Shown: positions 23,763 to 35,532, numbered from the stretch's first letter. The stretch is DNA of 64,000 nt from Klebsormidium nitens (GCA_000708835.1 DF237352.1:1-64000), one strand, 5' to 3'. Numbers and translations: made by a program. The notes: generated by a model from the letters alone, not told the origin.

Positions 23763-26700
23763 ATGTCGAGTCGTCTAGAGCCAGTTAACCCGGAGGGCAA
23801 AGTGTGGTGCACATGTCCATTGTGCAAATCAAGAGGGAGCAGAGAAGGACGGTTTGTTTCCGCTTCCACACGAAGAAACCACCGTGCGCGCGAGAAGGAT
23901 GTCGATGCCGGAGCACATCTAGAGCAGCTGCAAGAAGCGCGAGGCTCAGAGAATCAAGATTGGGGGGGTGATGGGGGAGGTGAAGATCAGGGATGCCTTG
24001 AAACGGAAAGGCGCTCCAATGATTCTGAGGAATCGTCAAGATCCAGAAGCAGCAGCGGAGCTGAAAGAGTCGGTCAGCGAGCAAACGTTGAAAGCTGGTT
24101 TACAGGCGGGCAACTGCCAAACTTCGAGCTTGCAGATGATATCATGGATGAAGGATCAGAACGGCAAGCAAATGGACCAGCTTCCGTCTCTGATGTTGAG
24201 CTGAAGATCATGGACTGTCTAGTTGACCTAGTGAAGCTTGGAGATGTAGCAGGGCTCAGCAACGAGACCATGGACAAGCTAGTGAAACTATGCATGTCCG
24301 CGACCGACTCGATTGCTGCGGCGATCGACCCTCATTGGAAGGAAACGGTGAAAAGGCTGGGTTTGCCACAGTCCCATGACCAGGTAGGGCCCCTCTCTCC
24401 GTTTAAAGAGGCAATGATACAATACTTATGTAATCTTTCCTTCACCTATTCGTGTCTCATCAATTTGAAAACTCAAAGTCAATGTTGTCCGTTTGAGTTT
24501 TTGTCAATATTAATCCAGTTTTGAAGTGCAAATCAGCTGCAAAGTTCCTGATAATCGCGCGAGACTCTGTAGAGAAAGTTCTCTCAAGAACTTCCCGAAT
24601 AACAAACATTCACTCGAAAATTCTCTTCAAGAACTCTCAATGATGATCTCTTCAATTGAGCCGTCTTCCCGCAGCTTGTCACGTGTCCTTTGGAAAGATT
24701 CGTAACAGAAATTCGAGCTCCCTATACTCGTTTCTGATTTCAGAGTCCTCAAGGGGTTGAAGCTTAGAACTCTGCTTTCTGAGTCGCTAGCCACCCCCCC
24801 AAAGTCCCTTGTCAGATCCCCCGGCCAGCCAGCCGGTTTTGTCAGTAAAACAGCCATCTCGCAACCTCCTTTTTCGTCCCGATTCCATGCTGTTCTGCTT
24901 TCTAACTTTAAAATCGTGTTATGCATCGGCCAGTGTACATGTCTAGTCTCCGAACAGCCGATCCATGAGTTTTCTATTCTCCGAACAGCTGATCCATGAC
25001 TTGCCTTGAACGGATTCACCACAAATTAACCCTGAGATTTAGCCTCCGCAAACCCGCATCTGTGACCCCACGTGGGGTGCACCCTGCAGTTTTCTCCCCT
25101 CACCGGTTTTCGACCTGCCGCGCTGACGTCATACTTTGAAGTTTTGAGTGTTTCTCTTTTCGCGTGTCTTCCCCAGTATCTANNNNNNNNNNNNNNNNNN
25201 NNGACCGGTTTTTGACCTGCCGCGCTGACGTCATAAGTTTGGCTTTGTCGTTTCTGTCTTTTCGCACACCCTTTCTGGCAACAAAACCTTCAACTGCTGA
25301 GTCGCTTTTATTCAGTTTCCCCAACCTTAACCAAAAATCTGACCCGTCAAAACCTGCTTTTTTGCGTTTCCAGCCTTTTCCGCCCCCTTTGAGCAGACCG
25401 CGCCGCGTGCTTACCCGTCCGTTTTGACTTCTAATTCGACCTCCCCCTAGTAAATAGGACCTCGGCAATCCATTCCCTTTCAAAGTCTCTTTCTGTTTCA
25501 CAATTGCCTCTCCGTAACCGACCCCGATCGAAACCTACCTCCAGCCAACAGCCGAAACAGCCACCAGTCACACCCCCTCTTTCCAGCCACCAACTAACCC
25601 AAAGCACTCGCCCCGCATACGCCTGAGAAGCTCTCAAAGTATAAAATAAAAGAACACGATAACCTCTCACAGCTGTCTTTTCTATCTTCGTCGATTCGTT
25701 TCTCGCAGAACCACTTACCAGAAAAATCAATCACGCCTAGTATAAATCATCCCTTTCCCCGAACAAGACTATCTTTGCTGACGTCCAGCTCCCCTTGTGC
25801 AGTTGTCTACTTACCTCGCGAGATCGTCACGTCTGCTCGGAGAAGTTCAGACGTACCGCTGGCATCCCGGACCCGGCAAAGGGAAGGACAAGGGCCACTG
25901 GCACCTGTTCGCACCCAGTCAAGAGGACTGCAAGTCCACTCCGTGCCCCGGGTGCGAAGACCGGCCAGGCAGGCCAGCGTGGCGAGACTGCCCGGAGCAC
26001 CAGGAAAAGTGCCCCGACTGCGGATTCTTGCGGCGGGATGCCTTTGAACTCCCCTTCATCTCCCCCGAGCTCCATGCTCGCGCAAAGCTAACCACGGTCG
26101 AGGGGTGCAAGGATGCCACGGTCAGGGGGGCTTGGGGGGAGCGAGATCACTGGTTGGGGAAACCGAAAGGGGCGGTACACGAGCCGCAATTTGAAGTATG
26201 GGACGGGGAACGCTGGCGAGACGACTCGGCTTTCTTCGACCCGCAATCCAGCTTTCTCCTTCCGTTGAAGTGCGAGGAGTGCTGCAAAACCCGGAGCGTG
26301 TATTGCGCCCAAAACTTCAGACCCCCGTGGTTCACCCGCCCTACCCCCGAGATGTGGTGTGCGGAACGGAAGCGGTTCGAAGCTCGGTGTCCGATCTGCA
26401 AGGGGGCAATCGTTGCAACTTTGGAGGAGCTCCAAAGACGGGGGGATCCAAGAAACCTGAAGCTCGGACTTCACTTGGACGGGTTTCCAGCGGCGACCAC
26501 GTCCAACAAGTCAAGCTGCATCATGGACCTCTTCCCGATGACGGTCTCGAAGCTGACCCTGCACAAGGGAGCGGAGGACTGGCTGTGGCCTGTCATGTAC
26601 CCCCAGAAGATGCAAATAGTCGCCGGGCCGGACAGCTATGATGCTTTCATGCTGGTCCTTGTCCTCGACGCCCTGAGGCTGTTCATTGACGGCGTCGAGA

Positions 26701-29700
26701 TTGACTACGCCCTTCTCCCCGAGGAGATCAGCCCCCATCTCCCCCCCCGGAGAGGACCGGTTAAGATTCGGATGATGGTCTCGAGCGTTTTCTCCGATCT
26801 TCCGGCGCTCGCGGACATGCTCAAGTTCAAGCTGGGGGGGTTCCACGCGTCCAGATCCTGCAAGCACGTCGGCGGCTACGTCGACGGAAAGCTGGTCTAC
26901 ACGGACGGCCGCCGACTCGCCCGCGACGGTTGCGAGCCAAAGAAAATGGACGAGGTGGCGGCGGCCATGCTGGAGCACCTGGGGGCGGAAACGAAAGCCG
27001 AGCGGACTGAGATCGGGCACCGGACAGGCGTGATCGGGTTCAGCATGCTGCTGATCCTGTCGGCGGCATTCTGTCTGCACCTCGTGCATGACGTATGCAG
27101 CGACTTCCTGCACTGCGGGCCGGAAAACCTCTGCAAGCATCTGGTCCGCGACCTGCTGTACGGAGTGAGCCGGAAGCAGGGGGAAACTACGACGATCGTC
27201 GAACCCCCTCGGGCGGATCTGAAAGAGTTCGGGAAGCGGTTAGCGGGGATCAAGCCAACGAGAAAGCTCGCCAGCGGCCGGTGGCCCGCGGACCCGGCAA
27301 AGCGGCCCCTCGGCTGGTGGAAGGCCGACGAGCACATGAAGGCGGCGACCGTGTGCTTCGTCACCGCCTTTGCGGGCATCACCGACCCGGAAGCCTACGC
27401 GGTTGTCCAGCTCGTGGCCTGCATCCACACGCTGGTGTTCGTCGTCGGCACGAGGGGCGGGTGGACGGCCGAGCTGGCGCACTTGTTTCGGCAGCTGTGC
27501 AGGGCCAAGCTGGTCCGCGCCGAGGAGGACGCGCTCCCCAAGCTGCGACCGCTCGAGCACGAGACGTGCCTGCACATGCCGGCAAACGTCCGGATGCACG
27601 GCCCCCCCGACGCGTACTGGTGCTACGCGCAGGAGCGATACATCCGGAAGCTGGTAAACACGCCCAATAACGGAAAGCAGATAGAGACGACCCTCCACGG
27701 GCGGACCTTGGCCGCTCTCACGGTCGGGTGGCTGCAGCGCCGCCGACGAGAAGAGCAGCTTCGCGCGGCCGGCCGGACGACGGGCGACGAGTCGTGGGAG
27801 CGCGCGCGCGCGCGCGTGGCGGACGGAGTCCTCTTTGCCGCGTCGCAGCAGGAGGCCCGGGGCTACTTGACGGTGTTGGAGCGCGAGCCGCCACGCGACG
27901 GGAGGCCGTCGGACGAGCGGCTTTTAGCGAGCATGCGAACGGAGGGTGTGGCAATCGGTCAGCTGCCGGAAAATTGGGAGCGGCGGTCCTTCATGCGCCT
28001 CGAAAACCCGCAGCGGCTGGCCGTCGAGAAGATTCTCGACAAGGAGGCACGGGGTGCGGGGCAGAACGGGGTCCGCACCGTCCGGTTGGAAGCCGGTACT
28101 GTCAAACGGGTGAAGAGCATTCAGCTGGGGGAGAACAACTTTGCGGTTGGCGACTTTGCGGTGCTGCGACCGGAAGCCGCGGGCGGATTGGACGAGTACG
28201 TGCTGGTGGACTCGTTTTTCACAGCAAAGCCGCTGAACGGTCCCCGGCGGGTCTTTGTCCAATTTTCAGCCTTTCAAACCCAAAAAGACGGGGTAACCGG
28301 GGAACCTCTCGGCGGGAGCCACCACAACTGTCTCATGCTGGACCCCCTTGAGCAAGACCAGGAGCGCGTCCGGCTGGCTAGGGACCTGCATCGGCACTTT
28401 GTTCCCTACCCCACTCCCGGCGAGACCGTCTTCACCGGGAGCAGCCACGTCATCGAGGTGGCGCAGAGCGGGTTCGGGTTCGATGCGCACGACGTATGGG
28501 TGCCGGTTTACCCCCGGGTAAGCAGGCTCACTTTTCAAGGACGCATTTCTAAGAGTGTCCTGCTTTTCTTTCCTTCTCGGCGCAGAGGTACATCAAAAAA
28601 TTTGACAACCAGATTTTGACTTTGCTTTCGACTTTTGTAGTGCCACAGTTATGGCTTCAAAACGATCATCTCAGTTTTAGGCGGTTCTCAGTATTGGGCG
28701 GCACTCGAGGGAATATGAAGAGCCGGATCCTTGTTGCGTTTCAGAATCTAAAACCGACAGGTTGCTTTTCATCCGATGTTAATTAGTAAGCTGCAAATTC
28801 GACCGCTCCTCATCCAATCTACGATACCGAAGCTTCAGAAGCTTCTTGGAAGGCGCTCTGATGTACTCGCTTCTTCCCAAGACGGCTCCCTAACTGCTGT
28901 CGCTTCCTTGTGAGTGAAGCTGCTAACAATCTGAGCTGAATTCAAGCGGGTTTATTTCGGTCACCTCACTGTGTGATGAAGCTTTCGTTTTACCACTGGC
29001 CGCTGACTTCCACCTAATTCGAGGTGACTGCTGTCACGGATCCGTGATGACAGGCCGTCCGTTTTGCATCGGCCGAAGGGGCTTTGAGAAACGATTCTTG
29101 TCGCCGAGAGCATCTCTCAGATACGTCTTCGAATGCAGTCAATACTTCTTGAACAAGTGATTAAGCTACTATGAACTTGCTCTGACTTTCATCGAGTAGG
29201 CCAAGAGAGGGCACGGTGACACATCGCGCTCTCTGGTCGGTTAATTCTTGACCGTTTGGGAACCTTCTAAAGACGTCACACGATCATTCGTTCTGAGAAA
29301 GTTGCAAAGCGGCGTTGACCGGCTTCGGTTGTTTGGTTGTTTTCATTCTCGAATTCGGCATTAATCTATTCGATTAGTATAAATTCTGAATGCTTTCTAA
29401 CTGATCTCAATCATTCTTTTAATGACGCGTCCACTGTATGGCAGCTTCGTAGCCAAACCATCAGACAAAGCAACCCGGGCTTTGCAGGTTGGGGACGTGG
29501 TGCGGCTGGCGGTCCGTGAGCCTCCGGAAGTCCGCCAAGAGGGCGTCGAGGGGCAGTGGGGATACGGAGTGCCGTACGACATCCTGAAGTCCGTACGGCC
29601 TGACTTTTCTCTCTCGTACGCGCTGGTCAAGCAAGTGAGCAGCGGCCAGGGGAGGATGGCCGTCGTGCAGTGGCTGCGGCGCTCGGAACCCGCTGCATCA

Positions 29701-31085
29701 GACGGGGAGGAAAGCGATTGGACGCTGTGGCCTATAGCCGGGCGCACGGCGATGGACGTAGATGACGTCAGTGGGAGCGAACTCAGTGAGAGCGAGGACG
29801 AAAGCGCGGGCGAGTTCGAGCTCAAGCGAGTCACCTGGAACTCGATCATTGACGTCGTGGAGGCGGTCACAACGGTCGAGGACGAAAAAGGGACAGTGTT
29901 CCGCTTCAAGACGCTGCCGCCCGTAAGAGTACGAATCTAGGGTAGGGCCAAGAACCGAAAAAAAACCGTGGGGAGAGGGGCCGGAAACGAGGATGGGGAG
30001 AGAAACGGTTGGCTGACGTCAGCCGAGAGAAGCGGTCGATTTGTCGGAAGCTTTGGATTGGTCGGTGAAAGTTGCACGGGAGTAAGCGCGAGCTCAGTCC
30101 CCGGAGAAGTGGCTCCGGAAACGGAGATCAAGGAAACCGGAACCGGAAACGGAACAGAGAGCGGAACCGAATCGGATGCCGGAAGTGAAACGGGACCGAA
30201 GCGGAGTCGAAAGCTGAATCAGAACCGAAAGTGGCACGGGAACTGGAAACGGAACGGTGAAGCAACGGAGGAGGTGGGGAAGACTGGAGGGAAGATTGGA
30301 CCTCGACCATCGGTGCACTGTCTACCGCTTCTGGACGTGCCCGCCCGTGCGGGTCCGCATCTAGAATGGACGAGCTTTCATAAGAAAGGCGTAAGTTTTC
30401 AAAATCGTTCCTTCTGCTTTTGTCTCTTCTGAATTTGTGAGTGTTTCGGTCGAGGGAAAACCATTCAGAAGCGTTTGTCGACAAGTTTTCGTTCTATTTT
30501 ACATCTGGTCAACTTTTGGACCCGGCGCACCAACCTCTTTCTTTCGGGGACCTCTTTTGATTGGCAGATGTACACTGTGTGCGCACAAAGGAGTCTGCAC
30601 TTCCTGATCGAATTGCGAACGCGCGTCTTAATTACGGTTCTTATCTGCTGTTCCTACAGCTCTCCGACTGATTGAAGCTGTTGTTCTTCGAATTCGGGTT
30701 GACATCTCGTTTCGAATGTAGTGCAGTACTTTCAGGCTTTTTGTTCATTACTCTCAGGCTTTTTGAAGTACTCTCAGGCTTATTGAAGTACTTTCAGGCT
30801 TTTGCCGTTTTCAGGCTTTTGCAGTACTCAGCAACTTTGCAGTACTCTTAGCGCAAATCCATCTGATTTCGCAGGGACGTTCAACCACCCTTCGCGCTGA
30901 CGCACGATGAGATCGGCCTGCCGATCGAAAGAACGGAGGCTCTCCCGTGGCGTCCTGAGGACTGGGTTCGCGCGGACAACATGGAGACGGGCAGCGAGTA
31001 CGAACGCGCATTCCCTGCAGAGCAAGCGGCCGACCCTGGGAACGACGCATGGGACAGCGAGAGCGACGGCGATGTGTTCGAGTAG
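23763..31085 (+). CDS. CACTA/EnSpm-type transposase (tnp2-like), multi-exon
   Basis: Exon 1 (23,763-24,383) has an N-terminal Cys-His motif (CTCPLC, then H after about 17 residues). Exon 2 (25,803-28,517, phase 0 on both sides) encodes about 905 residues. Features there: a Cys-rich region (CPGC, CPDC, CEECC, CPIC), LGLHLDGFP as a candidate first acidic catalytic site, VFSDLPAL at the family's second site, and FHASRSCKHVGG followed by LVYTDGRR. Next comes HLVHDVCSDFLHCG, then a region like DUF4218 (CLHMPANVRMHGP, WCYAQERYIRKL). The C-terminus has a VGDFAVLRP module that may be BAH-like. Exon 3 starts at 28,586 (RYIKKFDNQ). An acidic exon (30,875-31,085, ending GDVFE) looks genuine, but its link upstream is unresolved. 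The 20-N gap lies in intron 1. No stop codon interrupts exons 1-2, so a recent insertion or a domesticated gene are both possible. Confidence 0.8.
25103..25260. repeat. Repeat unit on both sides of a 20-N assembly gap
   Basis: The block ACCGGTTTTCGACCTGCCGC plus CTGACGTCATA occurs just before and just after the N run at 25,183-25,202, which has a placeholder length of exactly 20. The assembly probably collapsed a longer tandem array of a roughly 100-base unit. It lies in intron 1 of the transposase gene. Confidence 0.7.
29422..29940 (+). CDS. BAH-like module: separate gene or exon of the transposase gene
   Basis: An open frame of 172 codons in the same GC-rich style as the transposase exons. 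The pattern LQVGDVVRLAV, then YALVKQV, then VVQWLRRSEP, and a later TVFRFKTLPP segment recalls the beta-rich BAH fold, which binds chromatin. The region between is acidic (ELSESEDES). It begins with ATG but could also start at the internal acceptor TTTGCAG at about 29,485. It ends in a TAG just after a candidate GTAAGA donor, so either reading (own gene, or exon joined further 3') is possible. The BAH call is a pattern reading. Confidence 0.5.
   Translation: MTRPLYGSFVAKPSDKATRALQVGDVVRLAVREPPEVRQEGVEGQWGYGVPYDILKSVRPDFSLSYALVKQVSSGQGRMAVVQWLRRSEPAASDGEESDWTLWPIAGRTAMDVDDVSGSELSESEDESAGEFELKRVTWNSIIDVVEAVTTVEDEKGTVFRFKTLPPVRVRI
30290..30365 (+). pseudogene. Decayed second copy of the end of the BAH-like frame
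   Basis: In one frame this reads TVYRFWTCPPVRVRI followed by TAG, against TVFRFKTLPPVRVRI and TAG at the end of the 29,422-29,940 frame. The match of about 45 bases, stop included, implies tandem duplication of the 3' end of that frame. The purine-rich stretch between them may be the decayed body of the copy. Confidence 0.6.
30721..30850. repeat. AGTACTCTCAGGCTTTTTGA-type minisatellite
   Basis: Five to six imperfect copies of a unit containing CTCAGGCTTTTTGAAGTACT, of irregular length, lie just upstream of the acceptor of the acidic exon at 30,875. It may extend the pyrimidine-rich tract used in splicing, or simply be tolerated in the intron. Confidence 0.75.
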
Positions 31086-32214
31086 TTGGACGTGTTCAAA
31101 AGTGCTTACGTAAGCCTTCCAAAGTCTTGCGACCCGCAGTGGCTCTGACGACGAGCATCTTGTGCAGAACGATGAAGCTAATCAGTTAAACTTTCACAAG
31201 CCTTCAGGTACAAACGGTTTGGCATCAGAAGAATAATGATGTTCTCAACGCTTCAATGCATTGAATGTAAGTTCAGCAAGACTGTACTACTGAGAACGGA
31301 CGATGTTTGTACGCTGGATAGTTGGCTAAAGAAAGTGGTTTGTTGATCAGAAGCTTTGATCAGCAAACGGCAATTCAATTCCCCTTTGTGCAGTTCCGAA
31401 TTTCTAGATATTGCCCGATGGCCACAATTCCTGGGACTCGCATTTGCTCGCTTCCAGCGTCAAAGAGTCCAACGGGCGTAGGGGGTTCTTTGAATCATCC
31501 ACGTACTTTGTGAGTTTCGCCAATTTTTGTCCAGGATTCAGCTTACGATGCTCCTATGAACAACCTGCAGGACAACAGATCGTCCGAGTGGGTTCTCAGC
31601 ACCGCTGGGCGTATGGACCACCTCCACCGTGCGCGTGACAGTGCGCGCGCAGCCGCCTTCTTGAGAGAACTGGCGTTGCGCTCAGCGAGGCGCAGGAATC
31701 CTTGCCAGTAGACTTCCTAAGTCTCACGTAGAATCACTGAGAGTCTGAGAGGGCTAGACTTGTGACGGATACTTGTAGAGTCAGCATGTGCAGGGAGGAA
31801 TGAACATGTCTGACTATCTGACAATCGTAATTTCATTTGGATTTTGCAGCACGTAAGTAGCTTGACAACGCGATTCCGTGCGGCTATCCATTCGATGACT
31901 CTGTAAGAGAAGGCAGACTTGAGAGCATTACTTCTGATGATTGCGCTCGCGTACGTTCCTACGAAAGACCACTCGATGTCATGACTTATAGAATCGAGCA
32001 GCATGTATGCAGTCGTGGATCAATGCTGAAAGCAAGTTGCAAACTTAGCTGCTCACTAAAGCGTTCGTGTAACCTGTGACCGAGTGGCCGTTCACATGAT
32101 TCAATCAAATCACGTTGATAGAGTGCATCCGGCAACGTCCTGTGACCGGCAACGTTAATCAAGGTTTCTGATGCTATTGCAATCTAGGCCCGGAGCTAAC
32201 TAAGCCGTGTTCTG
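31086..32214. other. No gene recognised
   Basis: The stretch between the last transposase-type exon and the TGCCCG cluster has only short frames, with no family motif and no clear inverted repeat. If the transposon's right end lies here or in the cluster, I could not locate its terminal repeat. Confidence 0.4.
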
Positions 32215-32590
32215 CCGGGCTGTCGGTCGACGTTGCCCGAGCATCTATTTGCTGCCCGGTGTTTTCTGCCCGACTACGCTGCCCGGTGGTATCCGCTGCC
32301 CGGGCACTCCGCCTCCCCGCCCTTCTTGCCCGGCCTGAACCTGGCGCGCTGCCCGGTCACCTCAGTTGCCCGGAGGAGTGTTCCTGCCCGGAAACGCGCT
32401 GCCCGGCCGGGGACATTCCTTGCCCGGTCAATCCGCGTTGCCCGGTCGTCCCGCGTGTCCGGGCAGGACGACCGGCAATTCTTTGCCCGGACACGTGACC
32501 GGGCAGGGAACCCGGGTGACCGGGCAGGAGGTCCGATGGCCGGGCAAAGCTTCAGAGGATGGGGATCCCCGGGCAAGAAGACCGGGCAAA
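32215..32590. repeat. Cluster of about 20 TGCCCG(G) motifs with an orientation switch
   Basis: From about 32,235 to 32,450 there are 12 copies of TGCCCG, most followed by G, spaced about 15-25 bases apart. After about 32,455 the motif appears as CCGGGCA six times, with one forward copy near 32,482. One copy near 32,302 is the palindrome TGCCCGGGCA. Sequence between motifs is not repeated, so this is a dispersed short-motif array, not a minisatellite. The layout suits many binding sites for one protein, as in subterminal repeats of CACTA elements. Confidence 0.85.
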
Positions 32591-32669
32591 CCGCAGATTC
32601 CCCCTGTGGGTCTCTTCACTTGCATTAATTAGAAGGCGGTGATGTCAATCGTTGGGAGACTTGGTCAAA

Positions 32670-33140
32670 GGCTCCGGCATTGCTCGGTCTCAGCGCAAGT
32701 ACGTTATACATACCAATTTTCTGCTCGAAGAGACGTGATCACGTACACATCATACACGAAAATCAAAGCCTCTGCAGAGGCTGCGCGTGTTCCCTTTCCA
32801 AAATCAAATCGACAAAAGGTATGGTGCACCGTTTTCATTGGGTCATGTTTGCAGGGCTGCCGTACGGCATAACGATAGTATATAGATCATTTGCGTCGAT
32901 CGCATAATGAAAGGGTTTAAAACTAGTTGAACCTCGTAGCTGCGATTGACCTGATATATGCCAGAGCTACTAGTGGACGAAGTACTGCTTCCTACGCTCA
33001 CTTATGTTGAAACTGAAAGTCACGAGTTTACCGTTTATGGTAGTAAAAACTTGGGTCAAGGACTGGAACTTCTGACACCCACCCTAATCTCTCAGTCGAA
33101 AACGAGCTAGCGTCCCCCGGTCTCTCCTTTGAAGTACACA
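32670..33140. repeat. Amplified-locus core repeat, copy beside the first small-protein gene
   Basis: Shares with 19,690-20,270 the CTCGGTCTCAGCGCAAGTA block, the GATTGACCTGATATATG block and the GAGCTAGCGTCCCCCGG block. In minus-strand sense it lies immediately 3' of the small-protein gene at 33,147. Confidence 0.6.
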
Positions 33141-33146
33141 TAGCTT

Positions 33147-34425
33147 CTACAGGGGCGCTCCGAGTACTATGAAAGCTGCAGCGAAGCTTCCCCCCATAAC
33201 CGCTCCGCCTGAACCCGCCCTGGAAGCTGCACGAAGGGTGTCGGACCAGGACTCGGGCGTTGCTTGCTCCGGGTCTTCGACGAGGCGGGCTGCGATGGGG
33301 AGATTTGCTGCCATCAACCCGCCCGCAAGCGCACCTCTCAAGATCCGGGATAGAGCTTTCTGCAGGGCGGGTTCAGAAGGGGCGGAATGAGACACCTCGG
33401 GAGAGGGAACTAATAGCTAAGAGTAGAACGGTGTCAGAAGGAAAGCATAACTGGTTACATGCTTCTGCACCAAGTCAGGCAGAAACGCACACCTGTTAAC
33501 TTGGTTTGGTAGGAGCGAAACCTTGCTTTAATTTGAAAGGATCTGGCACGTCGTCTTCTGAGCTTGACATTGATTGGCAGTATACAAGTTTCGTTCGATG
33601 TCCGCGTGGTACTAGAAGCAAAAGTTTTCAAGAAAATTCGAGCGGACTGAGAATTTCGTGGCGACCGTTGACGAATCAATGCGGCACCACCGTCCGCCCC
33701 CGCTGGCACCCTGCTGAACTTGGGAGCGACACCCATGTCAATAGCGTAGCGTCACGAAAACCAGGCTGGAAAAGAGACTGATCATCACACCAGTACTACT
33801 ACTAGTAATTTCCAATACAAGTAGCCGCTGGAGCGTTTGCCAGGTGTATAATACTTCAAACATGTGGTGCCGTTGTACTGGGAGTTTGAGAAATGCATCG
33901 CCGCTTCAAACTGCGTTGTTCAAGTGGCTGTGTTGCTGAAGACTTTAACCGATATCGGTTAAAGATTTAAGTAATCGATTTTCTTTGTGTCGCGTTGCTC
34001 GAGCGGACGCTAATCTGCCCTTTAAACAGAGTTGACCTGCTTGAACAATCGCGAACGTCCAGGTTTCGGGTGGACTACATGCTGGAACAGCAACACGATC
34101 AAGATCCTTCATTTCCAGGATGTCAATGTTGCTTGGCTACACGGTGCAGCAACATTCATGGGGCTGAGACTTGTAGGTTCTCCCAATCGTACTGTATGAT
34201 GGACCTACCTTTTGGAATGTTTTGTTCGGTTAATTTCCGTCAAGGATCTCAATGTTGACCAGATTTTTTTCTCCATTCAATGCTTAAAGCAGCTACTGGT
34301 CAACATTAACCACGGCTGCTGACTGTGACGGTGGTCTCATAGCAAGTGCTCACCTCAACAGATCTGAGCACCATGCTCGACGCAGGCCGCGCGCTCCGAA
34401 GTGTGCTGATAACTTGGCTGCTCAT
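33147..34425 (-). CDS. Small glycine-rich membrane-like protein, family member 1
   Basis: Exon 1 is 34,354-34,425 (24 codons, ATG, GTGAGC donor) and exon 2 is 33,147-33,359 (70 codons plus TAG, CTGCAG acceptor). The intron is phase 0 and the product is 94 residues. Exon 1 (MSSQVISTLRSARPASS) is rich in Ser, Arg and Ala with no acidic residue until its end, as in mitochondrial presequences. Exon 2 has two hydrophobic Gly/Ala segments (RGALAGGLMAANLPIAA and SGGAVMGGSFAAAFIVL) joined by a hydrophilic loop with TPESWSDTLRAASR. No known family is recognised; a distant likeness to the glycine-zipper hairpins of Tim17-type proteins is speculation. It lacks the ATG that precedes exon 2 in members 3 and 4, which supports the spliced model. 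Confidence 0.7.
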
Positions 34426-34629
34426 GGCTGGTTTCACAGGAGCCTCTTCACCGCCTCTTCTTGATGTACAGCAAGCTGATTTTGTGACTTTAACGAGGTT
34501 GAGCCCGGTTCCGGTTCAAATACAGTAGATTCTCGTGAAAATGACGAACTCATCTGATTTGTTGACAGTTTATAGGCTTTGCTTTGCAGATCATCTGCTA
34601 AAAGATCAAGCTGTACGATCAAGCGAACG

Positions 34630-34835
34630 GAGAGTCACGTATCCCGTCTTCCGCGCCAGCGCCGCATCGTGCGGACCTCGCGGCCGGCGGTCTGGCGCCC
34701 CTCAGCTGGGGATACAGCCGGGCGATCTGGCTGTCGGGGCAGGCCGGCCGGCCGGCCGCTGGTCATGTGCCGCAGTCGATGGCTGCGCGAGGGGGCCGGC
34801 GGGCCGCGTCGCGCTGCGCTGCAGGGTTTTAGCTA
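34630..34835. promoter_or_regulatory. GGCCGGCC-rich island upstream of small-protein gene 1
   Basis: A GC-rich, CpG-rich block about 205 bases upstream of the exon 1 ATG, with GGGGCAGGCCGGCCGG and several CCGGCGG segments. Related islands lie at the same distance upstream of the other three family members, so promoter function is the simplest reading. Confidence 0.55.
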
Positions 34836-35117
34836 GCAGGAACCTGAGGAACTTGCAAAGATCCCAATCGTGTGGATCGTGATACTTTCGGTGTACCGAT
34901 TCTAATCGGAATTGCAGATGATTTCGCATTTCGGATATGCTATACGCGTAGTCGCTTTAGATCCGGATTCTCCAAGTGCCAGCCAGTTTGCGGTGTAATC
35001 AGCAACGTCTGCGGATACTTCACTTCGAAAACCTCCAGAACCTGGCATTGTGCTCGCGCAGCGTCAGGACGGGATAGTTTGCCCGGCTACTAGCGGGACT
35101 GGAAGTCCCTGTTCGCT

Positions 35118-35390
35118 ATCTTTGGAGTTCACGAAGACACTGAGTTCATGAAGCTATTTCTCCTCAACTATACATGACGAGAAGAACACCTACGACATCC
35201 TGCAGAGGAAAGTTTCTTCCCTCGAAAGCTTCCGCCTTGGTGGTGACGTGATCCTTTCGGTTAAGCCAGCGGGTGTAATTGACAGTCCCTGCTTTGTTTT
35301 TGGGTCCGGCCGTACTGTGAAATTGACATGCATACACGCGATTTGTCGTTCAATCCGACTCACACATCTATATAGGACATAAGAGAAGCA
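35118..35390 (+). pseudogene. F-box/LRR pseudogene fragment
   Basis: Matches about 18,690-18,905 of the intact F-box/LRR gene over some 215 bases. Shared blocks include CATGAAGCT, TACGACATCCTG against TACTACATCCTG, CCCTCGAAAGCTTC, and GGTGACGTGATC. Indels and stops break the frame. Only the middle of the LRR region is recognisable. Confidence 0.75.
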
Positions 35391-35532
35391 GCCACTGCTT
35401 ATGTACTCTGCAAAGCTTCAATGTTATTTCTTCACAGTTAGAGCTTGTAATGTATTCGTTGAGAACGAGCTATCATCCATGATCGCTCTTCTCGGTGTAT
35501 TGTGCAACAGATTACGGTGGATTCCTAGCCTG

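Noticed and set aside
26511-28538. Long minus-strand frames opposite transposase exon 2
   Set aside because: Antisense shadows of a GC-rich exon; the plus-strand reading carries the transposase motifs.
29968-30432. Open plus-strand frame of 154 codons downstream of the BAH-like frame
   Set aside because: It is purine-rich low-complexity sequence (repeated GGAAACGGAAC-type words) and overlaps the decayed duplicate in another frame; composition alone keeps it open.
32215-32590. CRISPR-like array
   Set aside because: The repeated unit is only about 7 bases, spacing is irregular, orientation switches and the genome is eukaryotic.
32233-32628. Frames on both strands over the TGCCCG cluster
   Set aside because: All frames stay open because of GC-rich repeated motifs; no plausible protein results.
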